From contig CM067557.1 of NCBI GenBank assembly GCA_034509755.1, forward strand, positions 12,934,001-12,998,000: a DNA stretch of 64,000 nucleotides, in the 5' to 3' direction. The position numbers were made by a program, and so were the translations under genes. The notes under the pieces were generated by a model, which saw only the letters and a list, made by a program, of their open reading frames with translations, had not been told where the DNA came from and ran no database searches. Of the stretch, positions 54,536 to 64,000 are shown one piece after another. This DNA comes from Anisodus tanguticus. Taxonomy: Eukaryota; Streptophyta; Magnoliopsida; Solanales; Solanaceae. The first letter of the stretch is position 1. Each line of letters starts with the position of its first letter.

Positions 54536-55164
54536 TGTCAAAGGATATAGTCGTCCTTTCCACTTAAGGATGGTTGGATTTAGGTAATAATTGACTTAAG
54601 GTGAGCAAATGATAGGAGTGAGGTGATTTGGTGAATTAGAGAAGAACATGGAGGGCAAAATGGGAAAAGCAATTGACAGCTAGCAAACGGGTCAATCAGA
54701 GGTGGTGTGGGACCCTTAGTCCAGCTTGATGGTTTCTTTCTCTCTACACAACTTGCTCACGTGGCTTCGCTGGTTTTATAAAAATCACGCCGTCAAACAA
54801 ATACCCACCCTTGTTCAAAAGTCAAAACTACCCTCAGCAGATGCAGGATCCGCCAGCCTAATCTACCAACAAATGACATTCCACAAATCAGTGATTCCTG
54901 GATCTATCTAATAATTACATAAATTGCCACCCTGTTAAAAGTGTGTCCAAAACTTGTACGTCTTTTTTTTTTTCTCTCGTTATATTTGTTTGCACGAATT
55001 CTCATATTCACGTTGTGTAATTTTACTGAATATGTTATTATATATTTGTTTGCATGAATAAGGAAACTTATGTTGTTTATGAGTTAGATTTATCATACGG
55101 TTAATTAATTAATAATAATTGATTTAGAAAGTTAATTTTTTAAAAGAAATTTATTTAATTATTA

Positions 55165-55400
55165 TTTTGTCCATGTCAATTTATGTGGCTCAGTTCGAAT
55201 TTTGAAAGTCAAATAGTTTAATTTTCACAGTGAATTCGGATATGAAATCTTTAAGCTTTTTGAGATAAAAATTACATATTTAGAAACTACGTAAAAAGTA
55301 CTACAATAATAATTCATTTTTAAAAAAATATATGAAAAATTACTATCAAAGAATGACTTTTTAAAATCTGAAAATTCTAAAGGTGACACATATTGGGACC
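55165..55400. mobile_element. Stowaway-like MITE remnant
   Basis: The left part ATTTTGTCCATGTCAATTTA and TGTGGC, the right part AGGTGACACATATTGGGAC are inverted relative to each other. Outer ends are lost. A related remnant lies at 58603-58858. Confidence 0.55.
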
Positions 55401-57262
55401 CATTATCTCAAAATGTCACTTATCTTTGTCTTATAATAGAAAAGTCACTCAATTATGTCATTTTAACCAATTCAAGTGATATTGCTGTGGTGATTTTTTT
55501 TATGTCAAACTTTTAAGAAGTAAAAAGTTATCCATTTTAATTAACCATTAAATGACCCGCTGTTAATTAAAATGGATAATTTTAAAAAGTTTGCCGTAAA
55601 AAATTATCATTTCAGCAATATCTAAGGGGAGTATCATCTGAATTGGTTGAATGACTTTTAGGTGAAATAACAATAGTGAGTGAATTTTATGTTATAAAAC
55701 AAAGAAAAGTGACTTTTTGAGATAATTATCATTAATTTAGTGATTTTTCTGTTACAAAGCAAACAAAGAAAAATGACTTTTTAAAATAATTTACACTAAT
55801 TGAGTGACCGTTTGAGAAATCAACTCCTTATTTATTGGTGCTTGAGCACATTTTATATTTTCTAGCTGCTAGGCAAAAGAATTATGCAGAATTTACGTAT
55901 TCCCTCCGTTCCCTTTTACTAATCAAGTATTGACTTTATAATTTTCTTAAGAAAATATTTATTAAGTGTTTAATCTTATTTAAGTTACCTATTAATTGTA
56001 CTTTGGAAATCTAAATTTAATTACTTGTACTCTATTAAAGTTTGGGAAATGGTAATTTAGTGACAATGGTAAAATTAAAATAAATAAATAAATCTCTCTT
56101 TTTTGCTAAAATGAATAAGTAAATGAAAAAAATTATGTTTTATATAATGGACTAGTTGTAATGCCCCATGATGTAATATAATATAACTAGTTGGGATCCA
56201 CTTGGGTGTTTAAAACGTGTTAACGAGCGTACAATACGATATTGGACTTAGCGAAGCAATAAGATGACTTAAATTACTCAAAACGAACAAAATAAAATGT
56301 TTCGAGACTTGAACAGAGGATATGCGAGTACGTTGCACCCATCGTGTGGACTGAACCAAAACAATTGCAGTAGTGCAGTGCTATTGCTGTGTGTCGAACA
56401 TCATTTTGGAGAAATTCTAGTTGACTAGTGAAAGAAATAATCTCTTACCTAAATTGAGACTATATACACGGTCATATATACTAAACCGTGACTGCATATA
56501 CATATGATATACACGTGTATATCGTATGTATATTTAACAACTAGTAAGACACAAAAATTGTAGAATATAAATAGTATGTCGAAAAAGAGAAAACATTTTA
56601 TTTCGTTAACATTATAGGAAGCTTTTGAAGAGAAGAACGACTTAGGGTTTCACCAATTCAACCAAGCTAAGAATCCAATTATAACTACGCTAATTTTTAG
56701 TTGATTAACGCAGTAACCTTCAAGGATCAAGATAAGAAATTATAGATTTTTCATCTGGTCCTCAAGAACTCGGGAGAGATGAATCTAGAATTTCTTCAAA
56801 AAGGTAAAACTTGGCTCTTTCTATTCCTATCTGTAGTGATGGAGTATAAGGAACGTATAATACGAACTATTGAATTATCTAATATGAATCCTAGTCCCAT
56901 GAAAAGATTAATTTAATTTATGGGTTAAAGTTTTCATTACTATTGACTCCAAACGTCAGGTATATCGTGAACGGAGTATTGAAATTGCTTGAAGAACACA
57001 AAAACTTAAGTAAGCTCGTAACTCGAGGTAAGTTAATATTCACATACTTACTAGAATGAAATTGTAGCAACCCTATTTATCCTGCACAAAATGCCTTAGA
57101 TATAATTCTTGTGAATTAGCTCTCAAGGCACCATATCTTCACTTAGTTCAGTCTTATGGATTAATGTAGGAGTAGTACATGCATCATTAGACGTCTTTCA
57201 TAACTCTTATGATTCAGTTGTCTCAGCTTTCAGAATCGTACACGTTTGCATGAATCATGAAA

Positions 57263-57283
57263 TATATATATATATATATAAAA
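57263..57283. repeat. AT microsatellite
   Basis: A short alternating AT run within an otherwise unremarkable region. Confidence 0.9.
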
Positions 57284-58602
57284 TAATTCATAAATGTCAT
57301 GTGCATTGCATTAACATAATTATGTTTAATTTAAATTTAACTACTGGTACGATCATATTCAGACTCAAATATGAAAAGCGACTAACCTCCCTTTGCGTGA
57401 GAGCCATGAGGGTTAGGGTTCATTACATTCACATGCTCCTAGGTGCTAAATTCTATGATCTTAGGGGGATAGGTGGACACATCTCATGTGTGTTTCCAGA
57501 TCTCAAATATTCAGGTTCAGAACATGAAAACTCTTTTCAGAAGAAAATTATTTCTGCATTCATGTGCATACAAGTTACACAGTTTACAATTCAACTTACA
57601 GTTTAGTTACGCTTGTCAACATGCAGTCTCCAGTTATCAATTTCCTTATTCGTATATGTCAGTTTCCACCACATGTGGTCTTTCATGTTTTTGCTATTTT
57701 GTACCTTTATCCAAGAAAGTACCATTCCTCTTTATTGAGGATGTAGTGTATGAGATTTATTGGGTATTGATAGAATATAGCACGGTACCGTGCTTAAATA
57801 GGATTAAGATTGTAATTAATCTAGTGTACAAACCTAATCATACTTGTAGAATTCCTATCGGAGTACTTGACTCGTGCGGGCATGCTTCCGTTTTCTTGGA
57901 TGCAAATACTGCAGATCATGTTCCAAGCACTATTAGATAGGTTCAGACTCTAGCTCAACTCTTTACAGGCTTATGACTAGTCTTGGTGGGTGTTTATAGA
58001 TTTTCATTCCTAGTATTCAACATTTAATTTCAGATTCAAATATTTCAATGTTGTTAATTACCTTGGCGTTTTTAGGTAAATCGAACAGTTCTATAGCTAG
58101 TTCAGAATTCATTCGACAGGCAATTAGTATCGGATATTAATTGGGCTGAAGGGAACATATGGAGTATTTTACATGAGATAAAATGTGAAATAACAATGAG
58201 GCAAACGTTAGCAATATATGTATTAAAATAACTAAATTACGAAATTAACTTCGTGAATAGTTGAATTCCGTTTTTTTGTTTTGTTTTGTTCTTAGAGAAT
58301 TAGACTTTTCAAAATTTTAAACATAAAAGATTGTGTTGAATAATTACATTTGGAGAAATTACTTTTAGACATTTGTATCAACTTTAATGAAACCTCTATT
58401 TTTTTTTGTTCGAAAATCATTTTGTTGAAAAGAAAATTTGTTAGTAAAATTAAAAAAACAGCATTTTTTTTTCAAAAAGTTTTTAAATCCAAATGGGGTC
58501 TGTTGTGGTGTCAACAATAGTCATGTCGGAGTTATTTCATTGCCATGTATCAATCATCCAATTTTTAAAACGATTATAAAGGAAAAATAATTATTACGTA
58601 GT

Positions 58603-58858
58603 CATCTGCCCAATTTATGTAGCACACTTCAGATTTTAAAAGTCAATAGTTGTAATTTTGACCTTCAATTTGGGCATGAAATCTTTAAGTTTTTTGAAAT
58701 AAAATTTACATATTTAAAAACTATATAAAAAGTAATATAAGCCACAATAATTAATAATTCAAAATATTTAAAAGATATATGAAAAATTACTGGCTAAGAA
58801 AGATTTGTTTGGATCTTAAAATTTGAGAGGTGCCACATAAATTGAGACAAAAGGAATA
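58603..58858. mobile_element. Stowaway-like MITE remnant
   Basis: Left GTCATCTGCCCAATTTATGT, right TGCCACATAAATTGAGACAA in inverted orientation; the inside (TTTTAAAAGTCAATAGT, AAATCTTTAAGTTTTTTGA) resembles 55165-55400. Confidence 0.6.
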
Positions 58859-59463
58859 TTTTTTTAGCTAGTCAAAATCTTTATTCCTTGTTTATCTAGT
58901 ATTTTGAAGAGTGGGTCGAAAAATTAATCAAAACAAAATGCAACAAAGCAGCTCGGATTATCGATCAATAATTAATAGGAATAACACTTTTACCTACTTA
59001 TATATGAATAGAATGACTAAAAATAGAGTTTTATATATGAGGAATGGGAGTTGGTTCAAACAAAAGAAATGAATGATGAATATATGTTTGATTTTAATGA
59101 TTTGATTGTAGGGCCATAAGGATGATGAAAATACGTTGGCAAGCACATGGGGTATTATAAATTAAAGAGATGATTAAGGAATATTGATTTGCTAATATGT
59201 TGGGAGTTGATTGCTCAAATTAATCAAAGATTAATGATAAGGAAGGACACCTAATTCCCTTCAATATTCCTTACCTGTATTTTTGTTTATTTTTGCTTTT
59301 AACAAAAGGGATTTCATGATTATACACGGATACAGTAAAATAATTTTTATATCATCAGTGTAATTATATTTTTAGCAAAATACTTAAGTTTCATTTATTT
59401 TATTAAGATTAAGACGTCTGGATTTGAATACGTATCTAATATTAAGATGTTGATTAAGATTTA

Positions 59464-59668
59464 GGAGGTATTTGTATTGACTTATTTTAAGTGTTTTTTG
59501 ACTAAAATAACTTTTAAGCTAAAATGTGGCGTTTGAGAAAGATAAAAAGTGTTTTAAGCACTTATTTTTAGGTCAAAAAATACAAAAAAGGCTAAAAGCA
59601 AAAAATTGGGTACAACTCATGACTTTTAGCTTATAAGCTATTTTTAAAAAGTCAATTCAAACACTCCC
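59464..59668. mobile_element. Tourist-like MITE
   Basis: Imperfect terminal inverted repeats GGAGGTATTTGTATTGACTT and AGTCAATTCAAACACTCCC, flanked by the 3-bp duplication TTA (59461-59463 and 59669-59671). Non-coding. Confidence 0.8.
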
Positions 59669-59845
59669 TTATATGCTTGAATTTAAATACTTATCCTAGT
59701 TATTAAGATATTGTATTGTATAAGATGTGAAAACTAATAAACAAAACCGTTTGTTTTCTAGACACTGAATGTATAAAATTTGGATTTATTTAAATTATTA
59801 AATTAATCTAATGCTGTATCAACAAAAAATTTTAAGACACTAAAT

Positions 59846-60260
59846 GGAGGACGGTGGTGGTTGTGGGTGTCAATTGAGATGGTGTTATCTAATGGTGTTG
59901 TGAGTAGTGACTAGTGGTGAAGATGTCTTGCTATAGAGGTTAACTGTGGTAGTTGATGGTGATGGCTGATAGTTATGGTGAATGATAGTGATATCTAATG
60001 ATGGTGGTGAATGATGACAGTGGCTGGTAATATATAGTGGTAACTGATGGTAGTAATTATCGATAATGATTGAAAATAATTGTGATTAACTGTGATATGG
60101 TAAATAGTGGTTAATGGTAAAGATGATTGATTGTAGTGATTGTCGATAGTGGTGATTGTGGTTGAGGATGATGGTTGCAGGTGGTGACAATTGATAATGG
60201 TGGGGGACGACGATGGTAGTTGATGATGGCGATAACGGTGGATAGATAGATTTGGTGGAC
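59846..60260. repeat. C-poor GGTGAT-type minisatellite
   Basis: Degenerate units of TGGTGATGG, GTGGTGA and TGATAGTGG follow each other for about 400 bp. C is almost absent from the plus strand. No coding frame. Confidence 0.8.
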
Positions 60261-60489
60261 TGTCATCTTTGTAGAAATCTTTGAATACATCTTAATAATA
60301 TTAAAACTTTGTTATATATCTTAATCATATTTTCTATCTACTCTCTACAAAAATATATCATAAAAAAATATCCACTAAGATCTAAATGATTAAAATTCAA
60401 ACTTAAAAATGAAAAAATTTAATGACTGAGATATGAAAGATTAAGATTAAAATCTTCATTAAGTGTAAGTAAATGAGATCGTAATAGTA

Positions 60490-60666
60490 TTTATTCCAGT
60501 TTGTAAGATTGGAATAATCTCCCTTAGGGATTCCTTTCATTAATCACAATATATATAGTTGTACAGAGGTTGATTCTTACTAAAATAAGAATCCTAAGTT
60601 ACCTTAAATATACATCTATCATAATTACAAAATATACTGTGAATATTCGGAGAATATTTGCTAATA
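60490..60666 (-). repeat. 3' LTR of the third copia element, ends approximate
   Basis: From TATTAGCAAATATTCTCCGA (just after the purine tract) to about CTGGAATAAATA. Includes a TATA-like TATATATATTG. The other LTR is not in the window, so borders cannot be tested. Confidence 0.65.
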
Positions 60667-61815
60667 CTCCCCCTCAGTCGGAGCGGGAGGAGGCCGAATG
60701 CTAAGGCTGGATCGGAAGTCGGTGAAGAGCTGTCTCGGTAGTCCCTTTGTGAAAATATATGCATACTGATAGGAGGAAGGAACGTGTAATATTTTGACCT
60801 GACCAAGGGAAACCTTCTCACACACAAAGTGAATATCCATCTCGATGTGCTTGGTCCGCTGATGTTGGACCGGATTATGAGACATATAGATGACAGCTAT
60901 GTTGTCACAATAGACTATAGACGCCTTTAGCAGTGGACACTAGAGCTCCAAAAGAAGATTTCGGAGCCAACAGATCTCAGTAACGACATTAGTAACTCCG
61001 CGATACTTTTCTTCAGCACTCGAACGGGATAGCGTGGCCTGCCTCTTGGTGGACCAGGAAATAAGATTATCCCCAAGAAATACACAGTAGCCCGAGGTGG
61101 AGCGACGCATGTCCGGGCATCCTGCCCAATCTGCATCCGTATAGGAGAGTAACTTGGTTAGGGCAGAGGGGTATAGATGCAGTCAAAAGTCAAGTGTGCC
61201 TTTAATGTATCTGATAATGCGTTTGAGGGCCGCAAAATGGGACTCTCGAGGGGCGTGCATAAACAGACACACCTGCTGAACGGCATATGCAATATCATGC
61301 CTAGTGAATGTGAGATACTGAAAGGCACCTGCAAGACTCCGATATAGGGTGGGATCAGAAACTGGCGCACTCTCATTGGCACGAAGCTTGGATTTCGAGT
61401 CAACCGGAGTTGGCATACTTTTACAATTTTCCATCTTATTCCCTGTGACTATCTCTTCCGCATATTTGCGCTGACAAAAAACCATAGTAGCGACCGATCT
61501 GGTCACGGATATACCCAAGAAATAACTCAGCTTGCCCAAATTAGTCATAACAAATTCAGTTTTGAGTAGAGCGATGATTTCATTCTTCAAACCGTCAGAG
61601 GAGGCAGTAAGAACAATGTCATCCACATATAATAGCAAATAAGCAGTGTTGCTACCTCGATGAAAAGTGAAGAGAGAGTTATCACACCTGCTACAAATAA
61701 ATCCGATCTGCATAATATACATGGCAAAGTGATCATACCAAGCGCGGGGTGCCTGTTTCAAGCCATATAATGACTTCCTGAGATGACATATATTGCGGGA
61801 CTGCCGGATGAACAA
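60661..61815 (-). pseudogene. reverse transcriptase C-terminal part and RNase H, third copia
   Basis: CHLRKSLYGLKQAPRAWYDH, then the active site YVDD in AYLLLYVDDIVLTAS, LSYFLGISVTRS and KYAEEIVTGNKM; after a stop near 61183 RNase H traces follow (SRSSTEAEYRGV-like decay, then QHQRTKHIEMDIHFVCEKVS). Confidence 0.87.
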
Positions 61816-62896
61816 AGCCAGGAGGGGCGATGCATGTACACAATTTCTTTCAAATCCCCATGAAGAAATGTATTCTTGACATCAAGCTGATGAATCGGCC
61901 AATGCATGCCCATAGCAATACTGAGAATAATCCGAATAGTGGTCGATTTAACAACCGGACTGAATGTCTCACCACAATCAATACCCTGCTGATGATTAGT
62001 GTCATTAGCAACTAGTCTTGCCTTATACCGCTCCAAGTCATCATTGTCTCTGAACTTTTGACTATATAGCCACATACACCGAATAACATTCACACCGTTC
62101 GGTCTAGGTACCAAATACCAAGTGTTCTGCTTGGTTAAAGCATTAAATTCCTCGCACATGGCCGCATTCCAATTAGGGTCCAGTTTGGCTAGTTTTGGAT
62201 TTTTTTGGAATGGGTGATAAGGTTTGTGTGGAAATATTGAAGTGAACCTTGGGTTTGAAAATCCCGTATTGGGCACGAGTCTCCATGCGGTGGGTAGGCA
62301 GCAGTGTTTGGGCAGTGGTTTGTGGCTGCTGGCTTACGGGTGCGGGCTGGGTGGTGGTTGGGCTCGGAGTAGTGGCTGGTCGAGTAGGGGACAAGGGGGT
62401 CGATGAGTGAAAGGTTCAACCGAGAGCTAGGTGGTGCCTGGTCGGAGATGACGCCGGACACTGCAGTTGACGGAGCTGCTGGAACAGTCTCTGTCGGGGC
62501 AGTTGTCGGGGCAGTGAATTGCTGGTGGTATATCGACTGGACTATGGGGGACAACGTAGACTCATCGAGAAATGTGTAATCCGTGGTTTGGAATTTTTGG
62601 AGATTTGAAAATGTATAGTTTGCCTCATCGAATGTGACGTGACGTGAGATAATGATCTTACGAGTGGCTATGTCATAGCACAGGTAACCCCGATGATTGG
62701 GTGAGAAACTGACGAAGACACATGTCGTAGTGCGTGGGGCTAGTTTGTGAGATGTAGTGGAGGCCAGGTTGAGGTAGCATAGGCAACCAAAGATGCAGAG
62801 TTGGTCATAGGAAGGGAACCTACGGTATAAGATTTCGGTTGGGGTCTTGTTTTGGAGAGTGCTGGTTGGTAAAATATTTATGAGGTATTCTACCAT
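61758..62896 (-). pseudogene. integrase C-terminal linker and reverse transcriptase N-terminal part, third copia
   Basis: LINILPTSTLQNKTPTEILY, FGCLCYLNLASTTSHKLAPR and ATRKIIISRHVTFDE (integrase C-terminal), a Pro/Thr/Ser-rich linker, then WNAAMCEEFNALTKQNTWYL and YKARLVANDTNHQQGIDCGE (RVT_2). A frameshift joins the two open parts near 62200-62270, another near 61800. Confidence 0.85.
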
Positions 62897-63465
62897 TTTA
62901 ACAGCGTAGACCTAGAATGACGGTGGAAGACTCGCATGAAATAGAAGGGTACGAACCATGTTATTGATGGTACAGATGATTCGTTCAGCTTTTCCGCTTT
63001 GGGAGGAAGTGTAGGGACATGAAAAATGAAAACCATGCCTTGTTTAGAGCAGAAATTGTGAAATGTCGAATTATTAAATTCAAGTCCATTATCACATTGA
63101 AATGATTTTATAGATTTTTCAAACTGTGTTTTAATAAATTTTTGAAATTCAAGGAACTTGGCAAACACTTCAGATTTGAACTTTAGTGGGTAGATCCATA
63201 CAAAGTGTGAAAAATCATCTAATAATACTAGATAAAATTTGTGACCCAAGGAACTGACAATCGGAGATGTCCATAAATCAGCATGAACAATATCAAATGG
63301 AGAAAAATTCACACTGTTGGATGACATAAATGGAATACGAGTATGTTTGCCAAGAGGGCAAGAAAAACATTGTTGGGCAAGTTTCCCATTATTACATTGA
63401 ATACGCTTATTAGTCCTAAGAATATTAAAAACAGGATATCCTGGGTGTCCGATTCTGTTTGCCAA
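62890..63465 (-). pseudogene. integrase core, third copia
   Basis: RIGHPGYPVFNILRTN, CFSCPLGKHTRIPF, FDIVHADLWTSPIVSSLGHK, SFQCDNGLEFNNSTFHNFCS and AEKLNESSVPSITWF. The catalytic D, D and a candidate E are present, but a frameshift at the 3' end (near 62890) breaks the domain and the first zinc-binding His pair is degraded. Confidence 0.82.
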
Positions 63466-63839
63466 GTTGACGGAGAGATAGCAGCAATGGAGACATGTGA
63501 ATGAGTTCTGACAGCGGAAGATTTAGTGAAGGGGTAGTGGTCTCCCACACTATTGTAGCGCATAAGAATTTTCCCCGTATTGAGATCCTTCACAGAAAAA
63601 CCAAAAGGGTCAAATTCGACAGACACAGAATTATTGCGAGTGAATTTTCTAACAGAGATTAAATTTTTAATGATGTTGGGTATGTAAAGGACATAATTTA
63701 GGGAGAAAGACGGGTGGGGATGTTCAATTGGAATACGATGACCATTGCCAACAGTAATAAATTGAGGACATTGTAACCGAAACATTTGGGATAAGTTACC
63801 TGATGACCGGGTGAGTTGGGATGTGGCTCCGGTGTTCAT
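63309..63839 (-). pseudogene. copia protease and pre-integrase, third copia
   Basis: WYMNTGATSQLTRSSG is the protease active-site region with Asn in place of the catalytic Asp (normally D-T-G-A). NYVLYIPNIIKNLISVRKFT and NNSVSVEFDPFGFSVKDLNT are the pre-integrase part. Confidence 0.83.
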
Positions 63840-64000
63840 GTACCAATTATCGTCGGGCTATTGAAGGTTCACGGTGCTGAAGGCCTGGCCCAAATCGGTG
63901 GGGGCCAGGCAGCTGCTGGACCGAGACCATGCGGGCCTGCTGTTGCTGATGGGCCGGCCTGTTGGCTAGGGCGGAGCCCAAGAGACCGGGTGACCAAACA

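Larger units (their letters stand above)
52807..60489. other. Intergenic, upstream of the PCaP1-like gene
   Basis: AT-rich with no supported gene. The listed items are a tandem transposon-like repeat (52970-53245), TA tracts, a LINE tail (54425-54535), Stowaway-like remnants, a Tourist-like MITE and a C-poor minisatellite. The region 56160-58100 is less repetitive and has open frames (57250-57606, 57473-57940) but no protein is recognised. Confidence 0.75.
60490..64000 (-). mobile_element. Third Ty1-copia element, 3' part, runs off right edge
   Basis: Minus-strand element of a different copia lineage. A short 3' LTR (about 60490-60666) follows the polypurine tract GAGGGGGAGTA. Upstream on the minus strand come RNase H, reverse transcriptase, integrase and protease remnants. 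The gag part and 5' LTR lie beyond the window. Frames are broken. Confidence 0.9.

Noticed and set aside
57250..57940. Overlapping open frames of 118 and 155 codons
   Set aside because: No domain, no splice context and no similarity I recognise; Cys/Tyr/Phe-rich composition is typical of AT-rich non-coding DNA.

Overview
The window is nuclear DNA from a flowering plant, almost certainly of the nightshade family (Solanaceae). The evidence is three spliced plant genes with large introns, AT-rich intergenic DNA, and repeats typical of Solanaceae: TS-type SINE/RTE-LINE tails ending in TTG repeats, tRNA-derived SINEs, Stowaway and Tourist MITEs, TRIM elements and Ty1-copia elements. The species cannot be named from this sequence alone.

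Layout. (1) Positions 1-19027, minus strand: the 5' 60% of DICER-LIKE 1 (DCL1), 14 exons, from the start codon through the helicase, DUF283 and the beginning of the platform/PAZ part. The gene runs off the left edge. Its long introns are crowded with transposons (TRIM, RTE-LINE tail, Stowaway, Tourist, an L1 LINE tail and a decayed copia element). The miR162 target site is present and is created by splicing of exons 12 and 13. (2) 19028-25001: DCL1 upstream flank, built of about six diverged copies of a roughly 100-bp module, a copia reverse-transcriptase scrap and SINEs, then a gene-free stretch. (3) 25002-31646, minus strand: a complete three-exon 2-oxoglutarate/Fe(II) dioxygenase (340 aa) with a 1.1-kb inverted repeat in intron 2. 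(4) 31647-36562: intergenic, SINE pieces and a long ATT microsatellite. (5) 36563-43645: a copia retrotransposon on the minus strand with two LTRs and a perfect AAAGG target-site duplication, inserted into an older SINE. (6) 44100-52806, minus strand: a four-exon gene for a DREPP/PCaP1 plasma-membrane cation-binding protein (186 aa). Its first intron holds a second copia element (45900-52262, plus strand) of the same family. (7) 52807-60489: intergenic MITEs and minisatellites. (8) 60490-64000: 3' part of a third, unrelated copia element on the minus strand, running off the right edge.

The most unusual observation concerns the two related copia elements. Neither has the usual tRNA primer-binding site (TGGTATCAGAGC, which is seen in the TRIM). 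Instead, the bases just after the 5' LTR are an exact reverse complement (13 and 12 nt) of a segment about 150-160 nt inside the same LTR. Where the two elements differ, the changes are compensatory. This geometry suits fold-back self-priming of reverse transcription, as known for the yeast Tf1/sushi group. It is an inference from sequence only.

The three genes are not an operon or pathway. All three read leftward and appear independent. All copia coding regions in the window carry stops, frameshifts or deletions.
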